In this document: positions 35,292-48,600 of the stretch, one piece after another
How the letters are laid out: every line of letters starts with the position of its first letter
Numbering within the stretch: the first letter of the stretch is position 1
From: Amblyornis subalaris
Taxonomy: Eukaryota > Chordata > Aves > Passeriformes > Ptilonorhynchidae
Reading direction: 5' to 3'
Assembly (NCBI GenBank): GCA_018881555.1
Contig: JACAXG010000014.1
Coordinates: forward strand, 6,127,213-6,191,212
DNA length: 64,000 nt
The notes under the pieces: model-generated
What the model was told of the DNA's origin: nothing
Databases searched by the model: none
Seen by the model: only the letters and a program-made list of their open reading frames with translations
Program-made: the position numbers and the translations under genes

Positions 35292-38200
35292 AGTCTGCTG
35301 ATGTGGAACTTTTAGCTTTTCTGCAGAGGCAGCAAAAAAGCCTGGAAAATAGAAGTACTGGGCAAATTATACTATTTTTTTACCTCAGGGAAAATATAAG
35401 ATACTGATACACACTGGAAAGCAGCAAAATCTCCATTATTTAGCTGAGAAAGCACTGCTAAACCCATACATGANGCTATTGTGGAACTACAGAGGAAGAA
35501 AAAATCCTATTGGTATTTCTCTTAACATATGAGCTGAACACTCCCCCGCAGAACTAAACTGACAGATTTGAAAATTAAATTTTGACACTACTTGTCCTTC
35601 AAATATGGACTTCTCATTCCTAATTTTTCTTTAACCTGAAATATGTCCATCATGCTTTCAGGTAGTATGATAATTGCTGGAGATGGGTGCAAAATCCAAG
35701 ACCCTTTTCCAAATAATAAGGTATAACCTGAATTCTGCATCCTCTCCTTTAGTCCTAAAATCTGTCAGCCCTGCAGTTGCAGAGAGGATGCTGATAACAG
35801 CAATAAGTTTTCAGGAGCTGCATCAAAGAAGTTGTTTTGTCCAGACTTGTCTATTGCGTGTAATAAGCTCAGTTCTACAAAAATCGAGTCATTACTGGAG
35901 CTCCAGGAGTCAGGAGGACTGTGGCAAACTGCTAATTAATTTTGCCTCTGAAAAATTCAGTAGTAATTGGATCAGGGAACAACATGTGCATCGAAAAGCA
36001 AATGTATCCCCGTGAAGCTGTTTGGCCTAAGAAGTTTCTTAATATATTAATATGAATTGGTTTTGTGGAAGNAAAGGCAGGATAGCTCAAGTGTTCATGC
36101 CTTTTTTTAAGACAAAATACAGGCTATTTTAAACAACTTCCTTTTTCCACTCTCATGTAAGAAAANGTTTTTATGTTTGACAGCCTATCTGGACTGTATC
36201 GAAACGTGATATTCATGATTATAAGAGCCATTCCTCTTGGAAAAACACACCACCTCTCCAACCCTTCAAATGAAGGCAACAGAAGGGCAAAAAATAAGAA
36301 AGCTGTGGAGAGAAAAAGATGGAAAATGAAAAAGAAATCGACCAGAAGAGGCATCAGTAGTTGCTTTCNGTACAACAAAGGCTGTTCAATTATTGGGCCC
36401 TCTTCAGAAGCAAACTGAAAAACTTAAAATACCATCAATTGTTGGCTATTACAGATGATACTAAAGGGTTTATTTTCATCATGATAGCACTCACAAGTTT
36501 CAGTGAATACAAGGGCTCATTGCTTAGATGGAATACATTTAATATAAGTCTAATAAAAAGCCCCAGGTCTTATTATCCTTCCTTTACCCTAGCCAAAAAA
36601 AAAAAAAAAGAAAAGAAGTACACTGGCTCAGGGAAATGAAGAAAATCCCACAGAGCAAGTTTTCAGCTGAAAGTAAAGTCCTGCCTTTCCCAAATATACT
36701 CTTACTCATTCAATTGTGCAAGAAGCCTTCAAGATGAACAATCAGTACAACTTCAGGTCACTTGGTAGTGGAACAAACCCTNCATTGTTCAGGGCTGTGC
36801 ATGGAAGATGTCCATCTCCAGTTACCTCCCACACTGCCCACTCCTGTTGCTGTATTTCACTCAGCACCATCCCTCCAGGCTCTCCCACGAGGGCAGAGCT
36901 CTCAAAGGGTGCTAACACACCTTGCACAAAATATGCTGCATTTAGCAGCTCCAAGAAACCCAGCAGAGTCAGTAAGATAATGGCACTGCAGAAGAGCCCT
37001 ATTTTCATTTTATCTCCACTGCACACAGCTCAGTGTTGCTTTTTCGTGCTGTTGACCCAGCACAGCCTGATACAGACTTTGCTTTAGGGTGAGCCAGTAT
37101 CTGTAAGATGAGGTCCTCAATACCCAGCTTTGGCTATCAACTTCTTGATTGACAGGATTGGCTTCTCTAATATAAATCTATTTGAAATATATGCCCCCTA
37201 TAGCCTTAATCCCCTAGCAGACATTGTGAACAGTTATCAGGAGAGCACAGCTTTCAAAAATCACGGGGAACTCCCATATTAGCCATCAGTTCATGGCAGT
37301 AAACGCAAAATAAAAGGGAAGAAAAATCTAACTGCTTCATGACTCAACAGCAGAGGTGGCACCTGAACTTGGGGCCATCTGACCTTTCATTCCATGCCAG
37401 GCTCACAGCCTTGAGGGCAGGATGCAAAGCCACATCCCATACAAGCCCCAAACAGCCTGCACTACACTTTTTAATGTTTCAGTAATGCAGAGCACAGACC
37501 TTTCAGGGAAATTCTCTCTGATCAGCACAGCAGTTCTGGGCCCCACAGTTCTGTGCATTTGCCATGTGCAAAAATGCATTTGGTCTCCAAGGGCAGGAGA
37601 AAAGGAAGATCAAAGACAAGCCCCACTATGCAGATCCCAGAAGAGAATTTGTCATAATCCCGTGTTCCATCTTTTACCTTGAAGCACAGAGAAAATGAGA
37701 AAAGAAANAAAATGAGAAAGCAAAGAAAATGATGTCTTAATACTGTATGCAATTAGCAATCAGAGGGAGCTCACCNAATAATTTTTTTCCAGATATTGTA
37801 TAACTTTTTGGAAGACACAGTTAACCCTCTCTGTTACAATCTGCTCATTTGAGACACAATAGTTAATTACTTCTTGAAGCCTTCATGGCAATCCATTCTG
37901 ACAGCTCTGTTCTCAGAAGGAGCATTTCCCTCACATGCATCCATAAGGTCACCACACAGTTCTGCACCTCTTGCTGGTAATACACCAGAGTAGAAGAACT
38001 ATTTGGGGAGTAATGGGATCAACACACCTGATAGTCTCCTTTCTTTCCCAGATCTCTGCACCGTGTTTTGTTGGGTAAAGAGGTTTGTATTTACTCCTTG
38101 TCTGTCCAAATTCCATTCTGAGTAGAGAGCTGGCTGCAGCACAAGATCAATCACAATTATGATGCCCATACAGTCCAAGTTATGGTCTGAGCTTCCATGT

Positions 38201-41200
38201 CAATGAAGAATTGCTGACTGGCATTGTATTTCAGAAGAAAGAAAGAAAATTTAACAAGGGGAGTAAAGTACTTGAATTTGAAGAACCCAGATATTTTGTG
38301 CATGCTTCATTTCTCTCAAACACCTCTGCCAACACNAGAAATCTTTGAAAAGCTGTATTTTCCATCATAAATATTTTTAAATGGAAAACAAAAAAAAGGC
38401 ACNCAGTACAAAATTGTCATTTAAAGGAGCAAAGACAAAACTAGTCTGTAACTGTCAAATCACTGCATCTTCTGTTTGCAGGCATACCTGCAAAATCAAC
38501 CCACTTAAGAGAACTGTTGAGGTAGCAAAGCATTGTTTTTTCCCCTATTTACAACTGCTTAAGCTTCCAGTATGTTTGTACCCAGAAGAACGCTGAAAAG
38601 AGACTTCAAAATCACATTCTGCATTTTAACTTTGACTGTCTTTCCACCCAAGCAAAAGACTATTTAGATTAAACTCATTAAAATGGTAGGTAAAAAGNAC
38701 AGAAATTCTTTACCTTTCTGCAATATGTCAGCCTCAAAAGAGAAAAGATTTGAAAGCAAGCTGTTATAATGATCAATTACCTGAGAGAACCAATACGAGG
38801 GAAACGCTGAAATCAAGTGGCTCATTTAAATAAGGAAAAGAACAAAAAGTTGCAGGTGTGACACCAAACATGCCCAAATGGTCTGGGGTTAATTGGATTG
38901 AAGGGAACAGCTTGGGCTCTCCAATGTGCTGGAGCTGACAGAGGCCACAGGCAGCAAGGAGCACAGCAAGAGATGGGCTCTCCTGCAGGACAAAAAGGTC
39001 TTACATAATGTTTAGGCTGCTGGCAATTTTAAGACAAAAGAATTCAGAGGCAAAAAAAAAAATAATTGGGTCTGGAAATTTTGAGGCCAGAAGACACTTG
39101 CTGTTTGAAGATACAGCCCATTATTCCTTTAGAAATAAGTTGATTTTGTGAGTATGTGTATCAGCCGTTTGTATTTCCCTCAATATTCGTAATAAAAATT
39201 CCAAATTGATAGATTTAAAATAAATTATAGTAATTTCAGATTAAGATAACAATTAGAGAAGTGAGGAAAACTGATAAATGTGTATTTACTGATTACACCT
39301 ACATATTTGAATAAAAAGTAATATTTCTAATATTACAATATCACATCTCCTTGCATCGAGCTCCAGTCAGAAAAATTAGTAACCTTTCGGTTATAACAAA
39401 ACTGGCTGAAAGGTCACCCTTTCCCCCAACTATGGCTAAATAGATTTAATCTTCTCAGTCTAGTATTGCAGCCAGAGCAAAGTGTTTATGATCAATTCAA
39501 TTAAAATGGTAATTTCAGGGGGACTGGCAGCTCTCCTAAACTGTAAAGGGTTCTAGTTTACTTGGAATCCCATGGCACAAGGTAATAACACGGGATGTTT
39601 GCAGTTCTGTCACTGTGGTAATTTTCCATGACATTACATTGAAACACTCGCACCAATAGAACTGCAGATAACACGCACATACGAAAAAAAAGGAGCTAAA
39701 ATATTTAATTTTAATGTAATTATCACATCCCACCGAAAATACATGACTAAGATCAAAAGATAATTACAATATGGACCAGTGAGAGCTCTGTATTAATCAG
39801 AAGGAGCTCTGGTTCAAAGCTATTCTGCTTGCCAAAACGAGCGTCTTGTTGGGTCAAATAAGCTCACAAGGCCCTTTAGAAGAAGTCATTGGGATTACAT
39901 CATTATTTTTTGCTCTTTCATAGTTTGATAGTGTAGCAGACCCTGAAGCAAAGCTCTGCCTCTGGTTGCAATTATATAAACTTCACAGTTTTTACCACAA
40001 GTGCTCCTGAAGAGTTTTGTGATAAGCCACAAGCATAAACCGGTAAGCAATTGTTGTTACAGAGATCTATCAANAGATATTTCTCTTAAAAAAAAAAAAA
40101 AGAAAGAGAAAAAAAAGATAATGCTATTCACATTCGGCACTAATGCACAGAGCATTTTAAAGGGAAAACTGTCAACTTGAAATTTCATTTCCTTCTGATT
40201 ACTTCAGACATACCCAGAAGCTAACAGAAAGAGTGAAGATCTGTATTTTTTGAACACCNCCTCCTCTCCCCCTTCTCTATTTGGCAAATAGTTAGCAAGT
40301 GTGACCGTGCCTGCTCAGTTCCCTGCTTTGTGGCTGGCAAACACCTTGTCACTGTGTGCTCCAGGGCTGGGCACTCACGTGGACACTGCCCCTGGTTTGG
40401 CAGGAAGCAGCAGAGCAAGGCAGGAGTTCTAAGAGATTGCAGTGAAGAAGCAAACAGGCCTGCACTCGAGAATAAATTAAGATGATAAATGTGATCTTGT
40501 TTATTATCATCTTTCTGGGTCTANCAAAAAGACCTTTTAAAAGCGGTATTAGAGACCGAGTGGAAAAGGTTCCCAAATGACAGCAAGGATTTTTCAACAA
40601 TACCTTCTTCTAAGTAATGCAGGTGTTTAGAGGTCACTGCATTTGGACTTCAGTGAACTAAGGAAGGAACTGGTTTTGTACTTAATCCTGAAGGTGGCCA
40701 AATGACATAACTGCACATTCATAAACATCCATCATTTNGTAAGCTGAAGCTCTGTCTTGCTCACGTTGCAGTGTCTGCTGAGAGCAGAGCCTGGCTAGGT
40801 GTGTCTCAGCTTGCAGCTGAGTAGCTGAGAGCAGTGNAGCTGCAGGGGGAAAAAAACCTGCNCAGTCTGGACTGCAAAACCCTTCTGAAAAGCAGAGCAA
40901 ATATTTAGATTGCTGGCTGGCACTGAAATCAGCACTGCCATGGCTGAGGGTGCCAAGCCAAGGCAATGTGATTACACACTGAATGCTCTTAGCAATACAG
41001 AGTTCACATACTATTGGTCTGCTATATCTGGAAAAGTAGTGACTGCAGAGCTCACTCAATCAGGACAGGGAGAAGTAGAAAATGTAAAGAAATCTGTGCC
41101 AATTTGCTGAGTGAAGATGTATGCAGCACAGGAACCACAGAACCTTACCCCTCTAATGGCACCAAACATAGAGGTGGTAAAAAGGACTGCTATTTTCTGT

Positions 41201-43012
41201 TAAAGTTCTTAGAAATCTAACCAAGCAGTTAGGGATGTAAAAGTGGAAGGCCCCAAACTAAGCAAAGTTACTATCTAAATCATCTGTTAAATTCAGCAAG
41301 TCTTAAAGTAGGTTCTTGCAAGNGACACATTTCACGAATCCTTTATCTGGTTTTTTTAGTGATGACCTGTTTGCTCAACAATTACCTGAGACTTTGGGTA
41401 TACTGCTGAGTAAAAGACAGACAGATGGGACCCTGAGCAAAGCAGAACAAAAGGAAGAATTATGTCCAGGTAACACACAAAGTCCTTAATTCAGGACAGT
41501 CACTTCACGAATACAGCTCCTAAAACCACTGCTCTCAGCTTTCAGCAGACATTTGGCTCAAAAGACCTTTGAAACTTGGAGCATGTGAAACCAAGCTGCT
41601 TCTGATTCCTAACACTATTATTTTTTAAGATGCAGGGGCTGAAGAAACTGAAAGAAACACGACAACCTTGGCACAACGTACGCCAAAGAGCGGGCGACCG
41701 CAAAAGGAACAGCACAGAAGAAAACCACACAAAGGAAAAATGAACTTACTGTNTCTTCAGGAAGCCTGAAATATTCTGAAAGTAGAAGTGTAGGCACATT
41801 CTTATTTAAACACACCCAAAGCAGTAGATCTAAGTTCAGCATCCTGTCGAGCAATGACAGGAATGGAGCACTGGAGATGCAACTGTATGGGGGACAGAAA
41901 TGTGAAGACAATGTTTGTCTTGGCACAGAAATTTGGGANATTATGTAGTTAAAGAAACTCAGTGAGTTGATGAGACATTTTATGGGCTGTGGTTGTTTTG
42001 TGGCAGTTGGCCTTGGCTGTAACTTTTATATATCCGACTCTCAAAGCAATTAAATGACCCCAAAAATATTTCTGCACCTCTGNGTTCCTTCATCACAAGA
42101 GGACCTGCTGCCATTTAGATTAATTCAAATCTTGAATGCTGGTAAGAACACATGGGTTAGCTTCTAATCAGCTGAAAAATTACAGCAGGAAGCAAGATAT
42201 TCTTAGGCAGATTATAAAATTAAAAAGCTCACACGGGAGATGTTTTTAAAGTACTTTTTCTTCCAAAGGAAAAAAAAAATTACTCTCTCTTCTTTGTAGT
42301 AGGAAGACACAGCTGTATTTAAAAGCAGAAACTTAAGAATATCTCAGGGTTCAGACAGGATTTTTTTTTTTTTTTTGGCATTTAAAGAACTTTCTCTTTC
42401 CTTCTTTCCTTCTAACAGTGGGGTTTTGCCAATTTCATTCTTCTAGAGTTTATAATTCCCAAGGTTACCACACTTTCAAGTGCTGTGCTGGGTGTATGGA
42501 TAATTCCTCCTGTTGCTATTTGGACTCGAATATTGATAAAGCTTTGACTGTTTTGAAGTACCCTCCATTTATTATACTGATTTCTCCTCACAGACCCTTA
42601 TGGAAGTGTAACATTTTCTACACAGGAGCAGGGAGCTTGACAATGTAATTTCTGAGATTGTTCCATGTTTGAAAAATCACATAAACACGATCATCATGCC
42701 TGCCTTCTGTATTCACCCAGGATTTAGAAAGTTTGCCAGCTGGAAAACAGGAAAAGACAGGANTAGAAATGGATTGAAAAAAACAAACACTTCATAAGAA
42801 AGATTTGCCAGTATTACCCAGAGAGCATCCTCAAATCCCAGCAAAAATCCTACAATCCAGGCAAAAATGTAATAAAATAGTGGTGTGATGGAACCATGTG
42901 GATTTAGGGGATAAAACCCAACTTGTCNATTTGAATTCAAACCAGAATCCTCAGGAAAAAAATGTTTTATCATTGAGTTGAGGTCCAAACACCACTGTTG
43001 GTTCTGCTGGCA
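35292..43012. other. Unique DNA, no gene seen
   Basis: Nearly 8 kb with no recognised repeat family. Tracts: A at 36595-36609, A-rich at 40088-40117, T at 42361-42376. A 10-bp hairpin with a 15-nt loop lies at 40479-40513. The block 39340-39980 is non-repetitive and has conserved-element texture. Open frames up to 125 codons overlap on both strands and show no family features. Confidence 0.45.
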
Positions 43013-43191
43013 GACAAACGGGATGAGAAGACCCTGAGGGATGAGAAGTCAGGGAAGAGAGGCAGAGGAATACACTGCCAGCACCAAAACCTATGGAAGG
43101 CAGCTGCCCTTCACCTCAAAGGTGTGGATCTGACCTTAAAACGCGAGGATCAAGAGACTGAAGAGATTTTATATGACTGTTTATGGGGCAG
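43013..43191 (+). other. Exon-like block, 179 bp, charged open frame
   Basis: The acceptor GGTTCTGCTGGCAG ends at 43012 and the donor is GGGGCAG|GTAGAC. One frame is open across the block (59 codons) and is unusually charged, containing DKRDEKTLRDEKSGKRGRG and later LKREDQETEEI; it closes at TAG just inside the donor sequence. The composition suggests possible coding, but I recognise no family. The donor is weaker than those at 33783 and 35237. Confidence 0.17.
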
Positions 43192-45603
43192 GTAGACTAC
43201 CACCTACCTGAAGGCATCGACACAAATTTAAGGCTCGGTGCTCATCTTCTGTTAGCAGCAGACTGAAAGCATCTGCAGAAAAAACGTTTGAGCGAAACAA
43301 CAAATGAAAAATCTCAGGAACCACATTTCTGAACCACATATCATTTATAACCAACCTGACAACATTATTGTTTCAAGGCAGGCATCTCTGGAAAATATAT
43401 GACAGGATACCCAAAAGCTCCTCCACTTTTACTTCACGCATATGGCCTTTGAGCACTATAATTTATGTTACCACTGCTCACTTGTCCAGATGGACTTTTA
43501 CAATATCCTTCTCATAGCTCTCCAGGTGTTGCAAATAAATAAAGCACTTTATTTCAGGGAGATGAGAATAGAGTAGGTACCAGTGAAAGTTGCCAATGCA
43601 CATATTTTAGCAACAGCCATTACAAAAATGTATTGCAATATTATTATTAAGCATCCCAAGTGATTCCATATATTATTCAAATGTCACACATGACAAGCAA
43701 ACCACAAAAACTACTTTCAGTAAACTGCTGAAATCAGGTTGACTGCAGTTAATGATTCTGTCACTGTGTCAAATTCAATAACAGAACTTAAGGAATATTG
43801 GCAACAGAATGATAATTGGCCCACCTTGCCCTATTAGATACANTGTGCCACCAATATTAATAACCAAAAAAAAGGTGTAAAAGATTCAGTGAATTTCTAC
43901 ATGAGTAAATGGCCACCCCTTCACAGAGATTCAGGAAGCAGAAGAGTCTAAGTTTGTTGCATGAATTATTTGTTGCAAACCATTTATGACCTCGAGTCTA
44001 CAGCATATTAAATATTCACACAACTTGTTCAGAATGAAAAAGGCTGGAGCATGTGAGAAGTGATTCTGAATCCTCAGCAGCCTCACACAAAGTGGGCTCT
44101 CCTTGCAATCACATATTCTCCTGGATTACTGGGAGGATATTAAACACTTTTGTCCTATTATTTGAGACAAAACTCACTTGTCATTTAAGGGCTATTTTAA
44201 TTACTTGAATATACTTCTTAAAACATGCAGTTTTTGTCCATGAAGGCTCAGATCCACAGAAACTATTTCAGAGTTGCCCAAATCTCCTTGTACACACCCC
44301 CCAAGGGACTGAATGGGTTGGTGCTCTTCAAGTTCTCTAGCCCATACTGCAGTTAGTCAAACAGATCCAGCAGTATTANTGAAATTCACATGTCCATACA
44401 AACAATTAATCACCATTTTTTAACTGAAAAGGCCTACTGGTATATTAGCAGGCAGAAATGCAGATCAGAGAAGCAGCAAAACCATCAAATGTTTCACATC
44501 AAGCCTACCACATATTACTGCAAAAAAGCCATCTGTGGCCCTTCTGATCTGTAGATCTCAAGTGACTGCAATCTTATCCTGAAAATTCAATTAGCTGTCG
44601 ATGAAAGCATGGATTTGGACAGAAATATAACTTTTGAAAGGTTTAGGTAAAATTAATAACTTACGGAGAACTGTAAACTTGATCAAAAAGTCAGATGTTC
44701 AAAAGAAACTCAGTGTGTTCAAAAGTACAGGAAGAAAGCAAAGAGATGAGATTCAGGCCTAAAATATATGATTTAACACAATTTGCTAAAATTAATCTGA
44801 CACATACATGCATTTCCTTCAGAGACCATAATCAATACTCACTGCCTTCAAATTCTCTGCCCCCATCCCTTTGAAAAGACAAAAACCTAAATCTAAAAAT
44901 GAAACCAGGCATATGCTTTCCTAAATAGGCAGCTAAGTTTGGGACAGAAAAAGTCAGTCAAAGCTGTGAAATTAGGCATTCAAAAGATGGAAAAATGAAT
45001 TAAGCAAGGTCACCTGAGAAATGTTAATCCCATGCACTGCTGAGATGCCATTTCTGATGTTGTNNTTCCCTTGTCAGTTCTAAAATTATATCTATTTCTA
45101 TATCCATTGATACACATTTGTAGACATGTGCATACACACAATAATATAGAACTATCTATGCCCTTGGGTCTCAGACCCAGGCTTAAATTTGCAAAGGGGC
45201 ACTCTTTGTGTCCTAAACCTGTGAGGCCAAGTAGGAAGAGAAATTTTGGCACAGAGTTGTTTGTCTGAGGTCTCTTCTGCAGAGGAGCACCATTATTATT
45301 TATATTTCTGTATTGTGATAAGTGGAGGAGGTGAATAAGCCCTTAGAGACATTATGATCTGAATAGAAAAAGGGAATAAGATGCTATCCAAACCACAGAG
45401 CAATGAGACATACAAATATTGCTAGCATTTAAAAGTTTATAGAATGGAGGGTTTTATGGTTGTACAAGGAAACTAAGGCCATTTTTTTAGAAAAATCATG
45501 CTTCTCTTAAGCAATGCGAATGCTTAATATCAGGCCAGATGAATGTGTTTAAATATAATGAGTATTCAGTCAATTGTATCACACAATAAAGTGGAGTTTT
45601 CTA

Positions 45604-45604
<1 letters not shown>
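43192..45604. other. Unique AT-rich DNA, no gene seen
   Basis: No repeat family or coding segment. A minor 6-bp palindrome GGGTCTCAGACCC occurs near 45167. Two adjacent Ns at 45064-45065 are the only double N in the window. Confidence 0.5.
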
Positions 45605-45645
<41 letters not shown>

Positions 45646-45661
45646 TATTATTATTATTATT
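45605..45661 (+). repeat. (ATC)13(ATT)6 microsatellite
   Basis: Thirteen uninterrupted ATC units (45605-45643) pass into six ATT units (45644-45661). The compound structure suggests C-to-T substitution within an ATC array followed by expansion of the variant unit. It makes a plus-strand frame encode a histidine/tyrosine run, which is an artefact and not a protein. Length is likely polymorphic. Confidence 0.97.
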
Positions 45662-48600
45662 GTCATCATCACATTTTCCACTGTACTTTTACATACTATG
45701 TAAACACAGAGAGATGGTTTAAAAGAAACACATTTTTGCCCAATTTAAAAAAACATGTTTACCAAGACTATTGTTTACTGACCAAATTAAAAATTTTCAG
45801 CATTATAATTCCTCTATTCCAGTGCCAAAAATCACATCACATTGTGGGCAGCATGGCAGTGTCTCTTAAAATATTACTTTTTTTTTCTCACTTCTATTTA
45901 GCATTCATGTAAAGAAGCCTGTCCCTGTAGGGTGCTGCTGTATTTGAAAAGAAATGGTAATTCAGAAAGATTGGAAATGAGTAGATGATTCACTGAAGAT
46001 ATTTCCTCATCTATTTTCCCTGTATTACACACTTAACATTCCTGAAAGGGGGAAAAGGTATCCTGTACTTAGTGGATGTACCTGTTCCACCACAGTGGAA
46101 TTTTTCCCACAATCTAACAACGACACTACAATTAGGATAGAGCTTTTTCTTAAACAAGGCTGTAATTAAACCTGGATGCCTCTAACATCCACTCCTTTTA
46201 AAATACACTGGTACNCTGCCTGTGATTACAAGCAGGTGTTTGGTATTTCTCTACTTGCCACAAAGGACACACAATAAAACNCTGTTTTGGTATTTTTAAT
46301 TTTATCACATCAATTGGCTACTTTTAAGCCACCCTGTGCTCTGAAATGGTTTCTACGGTTTGGCAAGGAGACTTTACAAACACAACACCTACAAATTGGC
46401 CCATTGTTGAAAATACTTTCAGTGATTCAGAGATCATTTCTTAATTTCTGGGGAGGAAGAGAATGGAGAAGGAAATACACTTATGCTTTCAGAAGAGGGA
46501 TCCTTCGATCAATTCTAGCAAATCAGGAGTGGCATTGTGTTTAATTTTTATGGTGCAGCATTGTTCTCATTGAAAGGATGTTAACAATGTTCAAGCCATC
46601 CTGGCTCCACAAAGCGTAAAATAGGCCAATGGCTGCCATTTGGCACAATGCTCATTGCAGCAGCATTCATTCACGGAGGAAAGGTATGATTTTCCAGGAT
46701 CATTTAGGAATGTGACTTCTATCAATCGTGTTAAGTTTCAACAGTGTCTTCACACAAATCCAAATTTATTCCTTTCTCACTCTTTCTTTTAAGGATCCAG
46801 CTAAGACCAGATCACACAACTCACACCACCACCACACAGCATCCATCCCAAGCTTCCTTTTTTCTTCGGGGTTGGCTGGACACACCAAACACATGCACAT
46901 GGAGCTTCAGGAAAGGGTTGTGGGCACACTGTTCCTAAAAGCTCCTGCCAGAAACGATCCAGGTCTTAACCTGACTGCTGTATATCCATGAGGATCTCAC
47001 TCCCAAAGCCATTCCTGAAGAGAATGTGACAAGTTAATATGATGGATGAGCTCTGAACACTCCCAATAAACCTTACAGTAGGAAGTTTTCAAGAAATTAT
47101 GCTTTAGGNAAGGCCTGTCTGGTGAAACCAATACAATAGTTCTAACATTTTCCAACCGTTCCTTTCTCTTTCCTAAGTTGCTGTTTCTCCTTGAGACTTC
47201 CACAGTCCCGGGGACAGCTTCAGACTCTTCTCCTGCGCTGTGTTTATGCAAGGCGGAGACAGTTGCAGCATTGTGTGACTTATCACAATGGACCCACAAG
47301 ACTTGCATGTTAAATATTGACTACCACATAATCACAACAAGCCAGTCACTGGGAAAAGGGAGAAATAAATGGGGAAAAGAAAATAAAACAACACTCAAAA
47401 AAACAAGTGATAAGCTGTGTGAAAGCATTATCTCGTCTCAAAGGACCATCCATAAACAGAAAGCTAAATTCATCACTTGTTCCCTGAATTAGTGGCTCTG
47501 CTCCAAGAGATAAATTAATCAAATTATTCTAGAAAGAAAATAAGGAGACTCATTTCAAAATTCAGACAAAGGATCAAGAGGCTGTTAGTTATGGATTTCT
47601 CATCTTTACCTGGTTTCACAACAATTTCCCAAGTTAAAACTCACCGAGGACAAAGGAAAGACTCTCTCTCATACAAATTAGCCTTGAGACATATTATAAA
47701 CACATAATATCTAATCTTATGAGCAGTTAGCTTCTCATTTCCTTCATATCTTTGTACATCACTGGCAGCAATGGTATTAGAGTGGTACAAAAAAGGTTCT
47801 TGGTGGAGTGAGGCAGCTCTGGAGATCATTGCTGGTGCTGGTGCATTGCTCCATTCTAACCCCGAAGAAGGGTTAGAAGGGAAGGGAAGGCTGAAGGGAA
47901 GACCCACATTTGCTGATTAGGCCAAAAATCCATTTAAAGACTCACTAGTGCTATGACACCCATCAGAAATTTCAAGGTTTAAGTACACAGACAAAATGGA
48001 ATAATAATTTTGCAAAAAGCTCGATTTTTACTCTTTCGTCAGAACACAGCAAACCACAATGTCGAGTTTACTTGAGCTTGAGATAAAAACAAGCTATCCC
48101 TTTTGCCAGGAAATATCCCATCCCCACCAGTTGTGGGCTATGGTAGGCTCTACCCTCAGCAGAGCACTGCTCCTGCCCACAGCAGGATCACAACTGGGAA
48201 ACNGTTTTAGAAAAAAATGGGGTTTGGTAGGGAGTCTCATATCTTAACTCCATGGGAGGTTAGAAAACTATAGAATACAGTCAAAAAAGAGAAAGAAACT
48301 AGAATTATGCTGAGCAGAAATATCACTTTATAGTTAACCCATATTCCCAGTGATATTCCAGCATTTTTCCANGAGCACAAGAAAGCATTTAGGCAAAAAA
48401 CAAAGGAAGGGACTGATTCTCTTCATGTTGCATGCAAAGTCATTGACATACTCGAGATTAAAAAAATTCAAACTTGACACCTTTGTGGGAGAATTGGTCT
48501 GGAATCTGTCAAACTGAAGGAACCCCTGAATGTTTGGTCCATGCCGTAATGAAACACACACTGTGCCAAAACAGAAGNGTGATCGTGTCAGATGTGTGAT

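Noticed and set aside
40479..40513. Hairpin as a microRNA precursor
   Set aside because: The stem is only 10 bp, too short for a pre-miRNA, and nothing extends it.
45574..45912. Frame encoding a polyhistidine and polytyrosine run
   Set aside because: It is a translation of the (ATC)n(ATT)n microsatellite.
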